64,000 nt of DNA from Lachnospiraceae bacterium (GTDB lineage Bacteria > Bacillota > Clostridia > Lachnospirales > Lachnospiraceae): positions 162,196 to 226,195 of the forward strand of contig JAITGA010000023.1 of NCBI GenBank assembly GCA_031280955.1, written 5' to 3'. Below, in pieces: positions 25,890-34,026 of this stretch. The notes below the pieces were generated by a model that was given only the letters and a program-made list of their open reading frames with translations, ran no database searches and was not told the DNA's origin. A program made the position numbers and the translations under genes. Each line of letters starts with the position of its first letter. Position 1 is the first letter of the stretch.

Positions 25890-26668
25890 ATCTCACTGAC
25901 CATTTCTTTGATAGATGAAAAAATCAAATCGGGTTTATATGTTGCCGCCTCAACATCAACCATTTTTGCTTCACCGCTTAGAACCAATACTGCCATCAGC
26001 CCATTATCGACCCCGGCGCGGATATCTGTATAAAGACGATCACCGACAATTACCGTTTTTTCCCGCTCTGCCCCGGTATGTGTCAGCATGAAATCGATAA
26101 TTTCCCGATTAGGCTTGCCGATGACATGATCAGGATAGCGATATGCCGAAGCATGAATAAAGGCATGGATTGCCCCGGCATCGGGAACAAAACCTGTCTC
26201 TGTCGGGCAGTTGGTATCAGGATGGGTTGAGATATACGGCAGTCCTGTACGGACGAAATCACATACCTTAGTCATCTTTATATAATCGAGGGTGGTATCG
26301 AAAGCGACAACGACGACTTCAGGTGATTCATCTGAAAGCTTTATCCCCGCTTCATCAAACTCCCCCCGCAAAGCCTCATTGCCTAGTAGGAACACCTTTT
26401 TCCCCGGAAATTCACGTTTGAGATAGGCAATAGTCACCAAACCCGAGGTAATGATTTCCTCGGCAGCGACCTCTAACCCCATCTGCGTCAGCTTCCTTTG
26501 GTAGTCGGCGACACTCTTTGATGAATTGTTGGTCAAAAAGACATATTGCTTCTCTTTCTTTTTTAGTGCTGCCAGAAAATCCAGAGCCCCATCAATCCAT
26601 CGCTCCCCCAGATAAACGGTTCCATCCATATCCAAAGCATAACAGTTGTTATTTTTTAGCAGACCCAT
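25886..26668 (-). CDS. HAD-IIA family phosphatase (NagD/PNPase-like)
   Basis: Haloacid-dehalogenase hydrolase with the C2B cap. Motif I ALDMDGTVYLG (nucleophile Asp), motif II FLTNNSS, motif III Lys in HVIGKPNREI, motif IV VIVGDRLYTDI. Substrate probably a small phosphorylated metabolite such as a sugar or nucleotide phosphate; not assignable. A longer frame begins with TTG inside a terminator hairpin and is rejected; this ATG has AGG 6 nt upstream and gives 260 residues, the normal size. Coupled to addB by ATGA overlap. Confidence 0.88.
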   Translation of the reverse strand: MGLLKNNNCYALDMDGTVYLGERWIDGALDFLAALKKKEKQYVFLTNNSSKSVADYQRKLTQMGLEVAAEEIITSGLVTIAYLKREFPGKKVFLLGNEALRGEFDEAGIKLSDESPEVVVVAFDTTLDYIKMTKVCDFVRTGLPYISTHPDTNCPTETGFVPDAGAIHAFIHASAYRYPDHVIGKPNREIIDFMLTHTGAEREKTVIVGDRLYTDIRAGVDNGLMAVLVLSGEAKMVDVEAATYKPDLIFSSIKEMVSEI

Positions 26669-26699
26669 CGCAATCCTATCCTCGTTCACGAAATTATTC

Positions 26700-26727
26700 A
26701 AAACTAAGGGGCGCAACCACGCGCCCC
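26700..26727 (-). terminator. Rho-independent terminator after uracil permease gene
   Basis: On the minus strand GGGGCGC-GTGGTT-GCGCCCC is a perfect 7-bp GC stem followed by TTAGTTTTG. It ends the permease transcript and precedes the HAD-addB-addA group, although some read-through is plausible. Confidence 0.75.
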
Positions 26728-26786
26728 TGTCTTATTGCTCCACCGACAAAATCCTGCGTAGTCTTGTCGAAAATTTCGGCAGATAG

Positions 26787-28145
26787 TTATTTCACTTCTT
26801 CTTTCACTTCATCTTTTCCGTCATCAAACTTATAGTCCTTGCCCGGCAAAATCGCATTAACGATAATCCCGACCAACGCTCCGACTGAAAGGCCTGACAA
26901 GCTGATTGTCATATCGCCGATGTTGAAGGCAATTGCCCCGATATCACTATAGTGAATACCGGTTGACAACACCAATATCAAAGCGGCGATGATAAAATTG
27001 CGGCTATTGGTGAAATCTACCTTGTGTTCAACAATATTACGGACACCAACTGCGGCAATCATACCGTAGAGTATCAAGGAAACACCACCCATGGTTGCCA
27101 CGGGAATACAAGAAATCACTGCCCCCAACTTCGGTGAGAAAGCGAACAGCATTGCAAACACAGCCCCAATGCGGATTACTTTCGGGTCAAAGACACGGGT
27201 AAGATTTAGAACGCCGATGTTTTCACCGTAAGTCGTATTTGCAGGTGCGCCGAAGAGTGCTGCCGTTACCGTTGTAATACCATCGCCTAAAAGGGTGCGG
27301 TGCAAGCCGGGGTCTTTGATATAATTTTTGCCAACTGTTGAAGAGATCGCTGACATATCACCGATATGCTCAACTATTGTTGCAAGGGCAATCGGCATAA
27401 TCGTGATAATCGCTGTAATCATGAAAGCCGTATCAGCATTGCCGAAGAGGGAAAATACAGTTTGATCCCATTTGACGGGAACGCCAAACCAAGCGGCGTC
27501 ACGTACCAGCGTCCAATCCACATTACCGGTCACTCCTGCTGCCAGATATGATACTATCACGCCGAGGATGATGGGGATGATTTTAATCATTCCCTTACCC
27601 CAAATGTTACAACCGATGATAGTCACAATCGCAAGCAATGCCAACCACCAATTGTTGGAGGAGCTGTTGATGGCGACATATGATAGATTAAGACCGATAG
27701 CAATAATAATCGGGCCCGTCACTATCGGCGGGAAGAAACGCATGACTTTCGTCGCCCCATATGCCTTAAACAACCCTGCTACGAGCAGATATACCAAACC
27801 GGCAAAGGCTACCCCCAGACTGGCATAGGGAAGCAGCGAAGCGTCAAACCCCTCTGATCCGGCAAACCCGCCGGCGATTACGCTGTAGCCGGCTAGGAAA
27901 GCAAAGGAAGAACCAAGGAACAACGGTACATTCCCTTTTGTTAATAGATGAAATAATAAAGTCCCGATACCGGCAAACAATAGTGTTGTCGATACATCGA
28001 GACCGGTGAGGGCAGGTACTAAAACCGTTGCCCCGAACATGGCAAACATGTGCTGCGCCCCCAAGAGCAGCATCTTCGGTTTTCCTAACTTGGTGGCATC
28101 CATTATACCTCGGAAATTATCACCTGTGCCTTCTTGCTTACTCAT
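26787..28145 (-). CDS. uraA: uracil permease (NCS2 family)
   Basis: Proton-coupled nucleobase uptake. 452 residues with about fourteen membrane spans. Family features: GAQHMFAMFGATVLVPALTG in TM1, PLFLGSSFAFLAGY (TM3), substrate-site glutamate in ATIVEHIGDMSAIS, and GAPANTTYGENIGVLNLTRV. These favour the uracil (UraA/PyrP) branch over xanthine transporters. GAGGAG precedes the ATG. Single-gene transcript between its own promoter and the terminator after it. No PyrR-binding loop or riboswitch recognised in the leader. Confidence 0.93.
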   Translation of the reverse strand: MSKQEGTGDNFRGIMDATKLGKPKMLLLGAQHMFAMFGATVLVPALTGLDVSTTLLFAGIGTLLFHLLTKGNVPLFLGSSFAFLAGYSVIAGGFAGSEGFDASLLPYASLGVAFAGLVYLLVAGLFKAYGATKVMRFFPPIVTGPIIIAIGLNLSYVAINSSSNNWWLALLAIVTIIGCNIWGKGMIKIIPIILGVIVSYLAAGVTGNVDWTLVRDAAWFGVPVKWDQTVFSLFGNADTAFMITAIITIMPIALATIVEHIGDMSAISSTVGKNYIKDPGLHRTLLGDGITTVTAALFGAPANTTYGENIGVLNLTRVFDPKVIRIGAVFAMLFAFSPKLGAVISCIPVATMGGVSLILYGMIAAVGVRNIVEHKVDFTNSRNFIIAALILVLSTGIHYSDIGAIAFNIGDMTISLSGLSVGALVGIIVNAILPGKDYKFDDGKDEVKEEVK

Positions 28146-28179
28146 AACTGTCTCCTCTTCTTTGTTTTATCTTTTCTTC

Positions 28180-28208
28180 ATGGTAATGAAAAATCGGGTT
28201 CCAGTCAA
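28180..28208 (-). promoter_or_regulatory. promoter of uraA
   Basis: Minus-strand -35 TTGACT and -10 TACCAT with a 17-nt spacer, about 35 nt before the permease ATG. Confidence 0.55.
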
Positions 28209-28325
28209 GAAGAAATCATCTTCATGTTTATCTAACAATATAGGATTACTGATGATTATCTTCCAGAAATTATCCTCAACCTTACTCTAAAAATATAAGT
28301 TTTCAGATAATTTCTAAGCCCGTCT

Positions 28326-29042
28326 TCACTCTTCCAGCATTTCTTTCATCGCCACCGCTATCCTTTCCTTGACCATGTCGGCGATTTCGACTGTTTTCAT
28401 TCCTTCGTACTCATGATGGTAAATTGGTGGCAAAAACCTTAACTTTACCGTCACCGCTTTAATCGACATCACATCAAAAGGCTTGTGGGCATCTATCAAA
28501 GCACACGGTACAATCGGACACTTCGCCTTAGTCGCGCTTTTGAAACTGCCTCCTTTGAAATCACCCATCGCATTGCGGGTGGGACAGCGTGTTCCCTCGG
28601 GAAAAATGATGAAATTTTTGCCTTTCTTTACATCAGCGGCAACGCTGTTGATGACTCCCATTGCCTGACGCAAATTCTCCCTGTCCAGCGGGTATGAGCC
28701 AAGAGCAGCGATTATCTGTTTTAACAAAATCACATTGGCGACTTCTATTTTGGCAATGAAAGCAAACGGCTTTGGACAAGCCTCGAGAAATGCCAAAACA
28801 TCAAACAATCCCTGATGATTGCAAAACATGATGAAACCATCGCTGTCAGGCAGATTTTCCTTGCCCTCGGCGGCAATCGTCACCCGCCCGGCACGGTTTA
28901 CTATCGTTGTCCATTTCTTGATATAATTGAAAGCTTCCAGATGGTTGACAAACTTGTCTTCCGTTTTGCCATAACGCCCGATTCGGTATATCAAAAACGG
29001 TACCTTAAAGAATAATCGCAAATACATCAAGGCTATTCGCAT
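28326..29042 (-). CDS. plsC: 1-acyl-sn-glycerol-3-phosphate acyltransferase
   Basis: Acylates lysophosphatidic acid to phosphatidic acid in membrane lipid synthesis. 238 residues. The NHx4D catalytic motif is NHQGLFD, the substrate motif is FPEGTRCP, and VPCALIDAHKPFD is the downstream block. The N-terminal hydrophobic stretch LRLFFKVPFLIYRIG probably anchors it to the membrane. The flavodoxin/SCP2 gene ends about 16 nt upstream, so the two are likely co-transcribed. Confidence 0.92.
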   Translation of the reverse strand: MRIALMYLRLFFKVPFLIYRIGRYGKTEDKFVNHLEAFNYIKKWTTIVNRAGRVTIAAEGKENLPDSDGFIMFCNHQGLFDVLAFLEACPKPFAFIAKIEVANVILLKQIIAALGSYPLDRENLRQAMGVINSVAADVKKGKNFIIFPEGTRCPTRNAMGDFKGGSFKSATKAKCPIVPCALIDAHKPFDVMSIKAVTVKLRFLPPIYHHEYEGMKTVEIADMVKERIAVAMKEMLEE

Positions 29043-29058
29043 TACTCACCAAGACCTT

Positions 29059-30066
29059 TCACTCTGCCGCCACAAAATCAAACAACGAATCAAGTGTCCG
29101 CAGGATCATGAAATCACCTTTTGCGTTCATCTTCGATGTCATGAAAGCACGTTGGAATGTCATCCGCCCCTTTACAATCTCATCCAAGGTCTCACGGTTG
29201 ACACTCATTTCGACATCTGCCCGCTCAGCTGATTTGTCATTATAAGCAATATCCAGAGCCGCTCCGCTGACATCTATAATCAATGGTTTCTTGCGGTCGG
29301 CTATATTTACCCGATATACAGCGCGGAAACCGGCACGGGGTTTGAAACGATTGCGAAAATCAATGACAAACTCCTCGCCCTCTTCCTTCGCATCATTATA
29401 TATCATGTCACGATAAAGCCCTGTAAGCTCAATAATATCTTCCTTTTGCCGTTTTATGAAAACATCATCGGAAGCATAATGGGACAATTGTTCTGATTCC
29501 TGTGGGGTTAAATCGATATTCTTAGTGATTGATACCATCTTTTTCACTGCCTGATTGCTGGCAGGAAAGCTTTGCAGTTTTTGCTTGATGGTGCGATACA
29601 GGTTTTCCGTCTTTTTTTCAATAAAGTGGGTATAATCAGAATTGTCTTCCAGTAGTGCGGCATCAGTAATATAACCGCAAAAACCGCTACAGGGAAGTCC
29701 ACCCAAAATCTCCCACGCCACCGTGAGATTGAGTTTTCCTTCAGCTTCGCCGTAGGTAGTGGACATCACCACCGGACACATATATATTTTGGCAATCTTT
29801 TCCTTGTCACCATACAACCAACAAGCATCAAGGAATTGCTGCATAAACCCGCCAATCCCATACCATTCTATTGTCGTCGCCAGAATAATCCCATCAGCTG
29901 TTTTTAGTGTCTGTGGCAAAGTGGTAATACTGTTTTTGAGTTCATAGAGATTGAAACGCTCGACAGTAACATTAAGTTCATCTAGTATATCCTGCATCTT
30001 GTTGATAACATACAGGGTCGGATCGTCTATTACCCCCCGTCCCCCATAGTATATATTGATTTTCAT
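29059..30066 (-). CDS. flavodoxin-like oxidoreductase fused to SCP2 sterol-carrier domain
   Basis: 335 residues from the ATG preceded by GGGGA. N-terminal half (1-150) is a flavodoxin/NADPH-dependent FMN reductase fold: MKINIYYGGRG, ADGIILATTIEWYGIGGFMQQFLDACW, CPVVMSTTYG. C-terminal about 100 residues resemble an SCP2 lipid-binding domain, with GRMTFQRAFMTSKMNAKGDFMILRTLDSLF. A redox domain joined to a lipid-carrier domain suggests a hydrophobic substrate, but none is known. The upstream TTG of the longer frame lacks an SD and is rejected. Lies just upstream of plsC. Confidence 0.75.
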   Translation of the reverse strand: MKINIYYGGRGVIDDPTLYVINKMQDILDELNVTVERFNLYELKNSITTLPQTLKTADGIILATTIEWYGIGGFMQQFLDACWLYGDKEKIAKIYMCPVVMSTTYGEAEGKLNLTVAWEILGGLPCSGFCGYITDAALLEDNSDYTHFIEKKTENLYRTIKQKLQSFPASNQAVKKMVSITKNIDLTPQESEQLSHYASDDVFIKRQKEDIIELTGLYRDMIYNDAKEEGEEFVIDFRNRFKPRAGFRAVYRVNIADRKKPLIIDVSGAALDIAYNDKSAERADVEMSVNRETLDEIVKGRMTFQRAFMTSKMNAKGDFMILRTLDSLFDFVAAE

Positions 30067-30133
30067 CGTTCGTTCCCCATTGTCGGTCAATCAAGGAAGT
30101 CTTCCCACATGATGTATGTCTTTCCTACTCGTT

Positions 30134-30162
30134 ATCATATCACAGACACTATTGCTTGTATA
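30134..30162 (-). promoter_or_regulatory. candidate promoter of the flavodoxin/SCP2-plsC unit
   Basis: Minus-strand TATACA and TATGAT separated by 17 nt, about 70 nt before the ATG. The -35 is weak. The rest of the roughly 560-nt gap up to the FHA gene holds two repeats (annotated separately) and no supported gene. Confidence 0.45.
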
Positions 30163-30225
30163 TACTATAGCGGGGTAATCGCATGAAAATTATTACTGTT
30201 CACTCCCCATGATGAAATGTCACGC

Positions 30226-30265
30226 TTTCGTCATTGCGAGGTAGCTTTACACGCCGAAGCAATCC
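30226..30265 (+). repeat. dispersed 40-bp repeat, copy 2
   Basis: TTTCGTCATTGCGAGG-N9-ACGCCGAAGCAATCC, inverted relative to copy 1 (11169-11209) and parallel to copy 3 (54981-55022). Confidence 0.75.
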
Positions 30266-30403
30266 ACCAATCGTGTCATCAAGCAAGTATGTACTTTCAC
30301 CGATTTTAAGCGTATTGCTCCACCAATTATACTTTGCCAAAGGATTTGCGAAGAATTTTTATGTAGAGCAAGGAAACGACGATGACTAGTGCCTTAAGGC
30401 ACG

Positions 30404-30484
30404 GCCTTTAGGCACATTAAAAGGAGTTGACGAAGCTATACGCAAAAATTATCGTAAATACTTGGTAAAGTTTAGTTGGGGGAG
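30404..30484 (+). repeat. 80-bp repeat, left copy
   Basis: Begins GCCTTTAGGCACATTAAAAG and ends TTAGTTGGGGGAG. The reverse complement is present at 33205-33284 with only a few substitutions and a 1-nt indel. Immediately before it, GTGCCTTAAGGCAC (30389-30402) is palindromic. The copy lies downstream of the FHA gene, the last gene of the Tad locus. Confidence 0.85.
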
Positions 30485-30627
30485 TAATAAAAGGCGAAGA
30501 CCGTGGTTTTGGGCTTCGCCGATAGCCGGACGAACAAACCTATTTTTCGGGTTTGAGAGGTAGGCGGGTGGAGCACATGAGGTGAAAGATACATGCTTGC
30601 TTGGTGACACGATACCATAACACAAAA

Positions 30628-32064
30628 TCAACGGTACTCAAACACAAGCCGCCCCATCCGAACTTCATCACCATATACCAAAGAAACTGTTTCATGGGGA
30701 TCTAGGCGGATACCGTTTTGATATGTGCCGTTGGTAGAATTTAAATCAGTCAGTTGGATACTGTCATCTTTTTTTGACAACTGTGCATGAATCCTGCTGA
30801 TTGATGTATCCTTTAGGCAAAAATCGGCAGTATCACCCATCTTACCGATGGTAAAAGGAAAATGCCCCGGAGCGATGATATAAGAACTAGCTTTTCCCAT
30901 CCCATATAATTTATTTTCACACGCCTCATCTTCCTCAAAGTAAAAAATCGTATCACCGTATCCCGCATCGGGGAAATTACTATCCATGCTCTTGTTTTCT
31001 TCTCCGTGGATTGGCGTTTCTCCGCTCGATATCCTATCTTCGCCACTCCCTCGTCTCCTTTTACCCGGCTCACGGAAATAATTACATCGTGAATTACTAT
31101 GCTCTCCCTGCTCCACCGAGGCTAACGACTCTTCCCCCGCTTCCCTTCTCCCCTTGATAACCAACAAGCTCCATACTGCACCTGTCATCAAGAAGAAAAA
31201 TGAAAACAAAGCCAAAAGTATCCACGACAACAGTAATTCTCTGCCGCCGAGTGCGAACAAACTCCTATATACAGCCGTCCCGATTACACCTGCTGCCGAA
31301 ACCACCGTCATAATCATGAATCGCTTCTTTTGTTTTAGTTCTTCATTTATGTTTGCTTGTGTTTCATCTATACCATAGATGACTTGATAACTTTCGCTTC
31401 CCCTCGTCTTTGTTGTTACCGCCTTTTCATTATCTATGCAAGCCGCCTCTGTCGTCGCTACCCTTGCCTGTTGAAGCCCACCATCATCATAGAGAGCTGC
31501 TGATGAGAGTTTCTCTAGACATTGCTCTATCTCATCGACAGTAAGGGTATCTCTTTCTGCTTGTTGGCAAAGCCTGTATAAGGCATCCGTCAGTTGCTCG
31601 TCACGATGGTCAATTATCCGCACCAAGTATTCCATTAAAAGCAACAACTGCCCCGATGAAGTTTCATATTCGTATGGATAATAAAGAAAAAACACCTCTT
31701 CTTTTTCCCAGTTGAAATACACATACTCTGCCTCCAGCACCAAGCCATCCCCACTAAGCAGATACCGTGACAACTCCCGCAAAACACGGCACAATCCCGC
31801 TAGTACAAACAGGGCTTTCTCCCTATCAAGCCGCCGCCGCAAAAAAACAGTCCGCAAAGACTGTAGCGAGCTTATCTCATAATAAAGATACGCTTCACCA
31901 TCAATGCTTCTCCTGTCTGCCCGCAACAAGCCATGTATTTCATTCTCGGTCATCATTCGCAATCGGTAATTATTCTCCGCTATAGCAGGAACGTCTGCTG
32001 TGACAGGACACTTTACAATCATATAGTTCTTGTTCATATCCTTTTGAAAACTAATCTCCATCAT
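30628..32064 (-). CDS. FHA-domain membrane protein of the Tad locus (DUF6382-like)
   Basis: 478 residues from an ATG with AGGAGG 9 nt upstream. N-terminal domain of about 190 residues (EISFQKDMNKNYMIVKCP to TVDEIEQCLEKL) matches the DUF6382 type found in clostridial Tad loci. Two transmembrane helices near 260-310, a charged linker, then an FHA domain (about 400-478) with SRIHAQLSKK and DLNSTNGTYQNG, which binds phosphothreonine. It may report kinase signalling to the pilus machinery. It overlaps the TadE gene by 14 nt and is the last gene of the locus. Confidence 0.82.
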   Translation of the reverse strand: MMEISFQKDMNKNYMIVKCPVTADVPAIAENNYRLRMMTENEIHGLLRADRRSIDGEAYLYYEISSLQSLRTVFLRRRLDREKALFVLAGLCRVLRELSRYLLSGDGLVLEAEYVYFNWEKEEVFFLYYPYEYETSSGQLLLLMEYLVRIIDHRDEQLTDALYRLCQQAERDTLTVDEIEQCLEKLSSAALYDDGGLQQARVATTEAACIDNEKAVTTKTRGSESYQVIYGIDETQANINEELKQKKRFMIMTVVSAAGVIGTAVYRSLFALGGRELLLSWILLALFSFFFLMTGAVWSLLVIKGRREAGEESLASVEQGEHSNSRCNYFREPGKRRRGSGEDRISSGETPIHGEENKSMDSNFPDAGYGDTIFYFEEDEACENKLYGMGKASSYIIAPGHFPFTIGKMGDTADFCLKDTSISRIHAQLSKKDDSIQLTDLNSTNGTYQNGIRLDPHETVSLVYGDEVRMGRLVFEYR

Positions 32065-32638
32065 TTTTTTCTTTCCTCCTCGCCGTCCTGATTTGTGTAA
32101 CCGGATTTTCAATCAATGAAACTGCCGTAACCTCCAAATCATAGTCAGCGGTCATAAAGGACATGACCTTGCCGCTGACGTTCATAGTCACCAATACCTC
32201 GGGACGGAAAATATCCAGCTGTAGTGCCGTCACCTTGTCACTGCTCAGTGAAAAAAACGGATACCGTGAGTAGTCGCTTCGAGATTCGATATAGGCGCGA
32301 GCTTCGGCAGGCTTTCGTCCTGCCAATCTGCCATAAAGCACCTCTCCATATCCATCTTCCCAGTAAGTAAAAGTACTGCCGCGATAACACAGGATATATG
32401 TATCCTGAGTCAAGGTGGTTTTGTCATACAAGTAAAAAGCAGTAAAAATCAAAAACAGATAGATTCCGATTACAAAGGGAATAATCAAAGCCGCTTCGAT
32501 GGTCATGTAAGCATTAAAATAGGCTCTTGATTTCCTGTTTAATTTCGCATCTGCTTTCAGACTTGCTTTACGATACATTTTTCTGTTGATTTTATTGTTT
32601 AATCTCGCATTAAATCCTCTATTCGCTCTTCTATTCAT
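32051..32638 (-). CDS. TadE-like minor pseudopilin
   Basis: 195 residues. A very basic Asn/Arg/Lys-rich leader of about 43 residues precedes AYMTIEAALIIPFVIGIYLFLIF, the TadE-type hydrophobic helix. Prepilin-like processing after Ala would place Glu at +5 (YMTIE). The remaining part is extracytoplasmic and ends with RRKEKNDGD. TadE/TadF-type minor pilins are needed for Flp pilus assembly. The leader is longer and more basic than the usual TadE N-terminus. Confidence 0.8.
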   Translation of the reverse strand: MNRRANRGFNARLNNKINRKMYRKASLKADAKLNRKSRAYFNAYMTIEAALIIPFVIGIYLFLIFTAFYLYDKTTLTQDTYILCYRGSTFTYWEDGYGEVLYGRLAGRKPAEARAYIESRSDYSRYPFFSLSSDKVTALQLDIFRPEVLVTMNVSGKVMSFMTADYDLEVTAVSLIENPVTQIRTARRKEKNDGD

Positions 32639-32697
32639 TCATGCTCCTTTCTAAAACTCCTGCTTTGTTTTTCCACTTTCTTTTCATATACCCGTTA

Positions 32698-33135
32698 TTA
32701 CCCCAGTCCATCCATATTCAGCAGCAACATCACCCACGCCGCCAGAAGAAAAGGCATAAACGGCAATCTAGTACTGCGGTTGCCTTTTTTTATCACGAGA
32801 ATGACAAGTGAAGCAACGGCACTAAGGATAAGGGCAACAAAGACTAAACTGATTGTTACCTGTATGTCAAGTACAAGACCACAAAACAATACCACCAACC
32901 CATCACCATAACCAACTGCTTCCTTGGTAACAAAGGCAGTCGTCAGTAACCCCAGTCCGGGAATTAGTCGTATCAATAACGAAAAACCGTCATGTTTCTC
33001 GCCAAATACGAAAAGACCGATCATAATCGCTGCAAATACTGCTATCAGCCATAGCTGTAGACGGCGGTTCTTTACGTCACAATAAGTAAATATCGCCAGA
33101 AAAACCAAAATTGATATTCCAGTAATCACATCCAT
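32698..33135 (-). CDS. prepilin peptidase (A24 family, TadV/CpaA-like)
   Basis: Membrane aspartyl protease that cleaves Flp and TadE leaders. 145 residues, the small form lacking the N-methylase domain. Catalytic aspartates: Asp in TYCDVKNRRL (TM1) and the GxGD site GYGDG. Four to six hydrophobic segments. It sits inside the Tad locus beside its substrates; the 80-bp repeat separates it from the pseudopilin gene upstream. Confidence 0.86.
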   Translation of the reverse strand: MDVITGISILVFLAIFTYCDVKNRRLQLWLIAVFAAIMIGLFVFGEKHDGFSLLIRLIPGLGLLTTAFVTKEAVGYGDGLVVLFCGLVLDIQVTISLVFVALILSAVASLVILVIKKGNRSTRLPFMPFLLAAWVMLLLNMDGLG

Positions 33136-33204
33136 AATTTACCAATCACCAAAATGCCTCCACTTCCACCATCCAACCTCCCTTTGATTTCACATTGTTT
33201 CTTG

Positions 33205-33284
33205 CTCCCCCAACCAAACTTTACCAAGTATTTACGATAATTTTAGCGTATAGCTCGCCAACTCCTCTTAATGTGTCTAAAGGC
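33205..33284 (-). repeat. 80-bp repeat, right copy (inverted)
   Basis: Reverse complement of 30404-30484; begins CTCCCCCAACCAAACTTTAC and ends with AATGTGTCTAAAGGC. It lies in the only sizeable gap inside the downstream half of the Tad locus, just after the stop of the pseudopilin gene. Confidence 0.85.
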
Positions 33285-33289
33285 ACATC

Positions 33290-34006
33290 TCACCCGCACC
33301 GTAAACATGCACCCATTCCATTTTTGACTGCTTCCTCTTGCAAAATCACTGAAACTGTGCGCTTTAATCCCGAACAATTGATATCACCATGATACCGTGT
33401 TCCTTGTGTGGTAATGAACAGTCTTGCCTCATCAGTAGTGACTGCCGCACACCGCTCGCAGGGATGATAGCGACCGCCATTCACATTTCGTTCATCTGCT
33501 ATCCGCTCATTATCAGTATTCATTATTGACAAGCGCAAATGTGTACATTCACGGTTAAGATGATAAACTGTCCCTGTATCAGTTATGAAAACGCCTTCCT
33601 CGTCACTCATCGTTGCTAAATCACCGTTTTCACCAACCTTATATCCTATCCATGCATACCCGTAATAGTATTGCTCCACCCACAATTGCCCAAAATCCTG
33701 CCATAACAGATACGGAGTAATCCGGTAGGCGACGTTCAGAGAGACAATACCGTCATCATCTTCAGGATAGTTTTGATAACCGCTATGAACTGCCCTGTTA
33801 CCCTGCTGATGCAGCAATTGATAAGTCTCGGTCTGAATATGAATGATTTGAAACACATAAAAGATACTTAGCACAAAAATAAGGAAAACAGGCAGGGCAA
33901 GAGCAGCCTCAATCGTCATTGAAGCCTTTACTTGTAAAAATGATGCATGGGTATGAGAGAACGCATTTTTTGAAGAAGTGAGTTTCATTTTACTCCTGCC
34001 TGTCAT
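33290..34006 (-). CDS. TadE-like pseudopilin with duplicated Cys/His motif
   Basis: 238 residues. Leader of 29 residues, then SMTIEAALALPVFLIFVLSIFYVF with Glu at +5 after a likely Ala cleavage site. The extracytoplasmic C-terminal half carries two similar modules: VYHLNRECTHL ... YHPCERC and RYHGDINCSGL ... ACLRC, i.e. YHx5C followed about 30 residues later by CxxC. Each module could hold one metal ion with one His and three Cys, resembling Ada-type metal-binding modules. This is not a standard TadE feature. Confidence 0.8.
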   Translation of the reverse strand: MTGRSKMKLTSSKNAFSHTHASFLQVKASMTIEAALALPVFLIFVLSIFYVFQIIHIQTETYQLLHQQGNRAVHSGYQNYPEDDDGIVSLNVAYRITPYLLWQDFGQLWVEQYYYGYAWIGYKVGENGDLATMSDEEGVFITDTGTVYHLNRECTHLRLSIMNTDNERIADERNVNGGRYHPCERCAAVTTDEARLFITTQGTRYHGDINCSGLKRTVSVILQEEAVKNGMGACLRCG

Positions 34007-34026
34007 CTGTTGCCTTTACCGCCACG

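Noticed and set aside
26668..26716. N-terminal extension of the HAD phosphatase from a TTG
   Set aside because: It begins inside the terminator hairpin of the preceding gene and lacks an SD; the ATG at 26668 fits the family.
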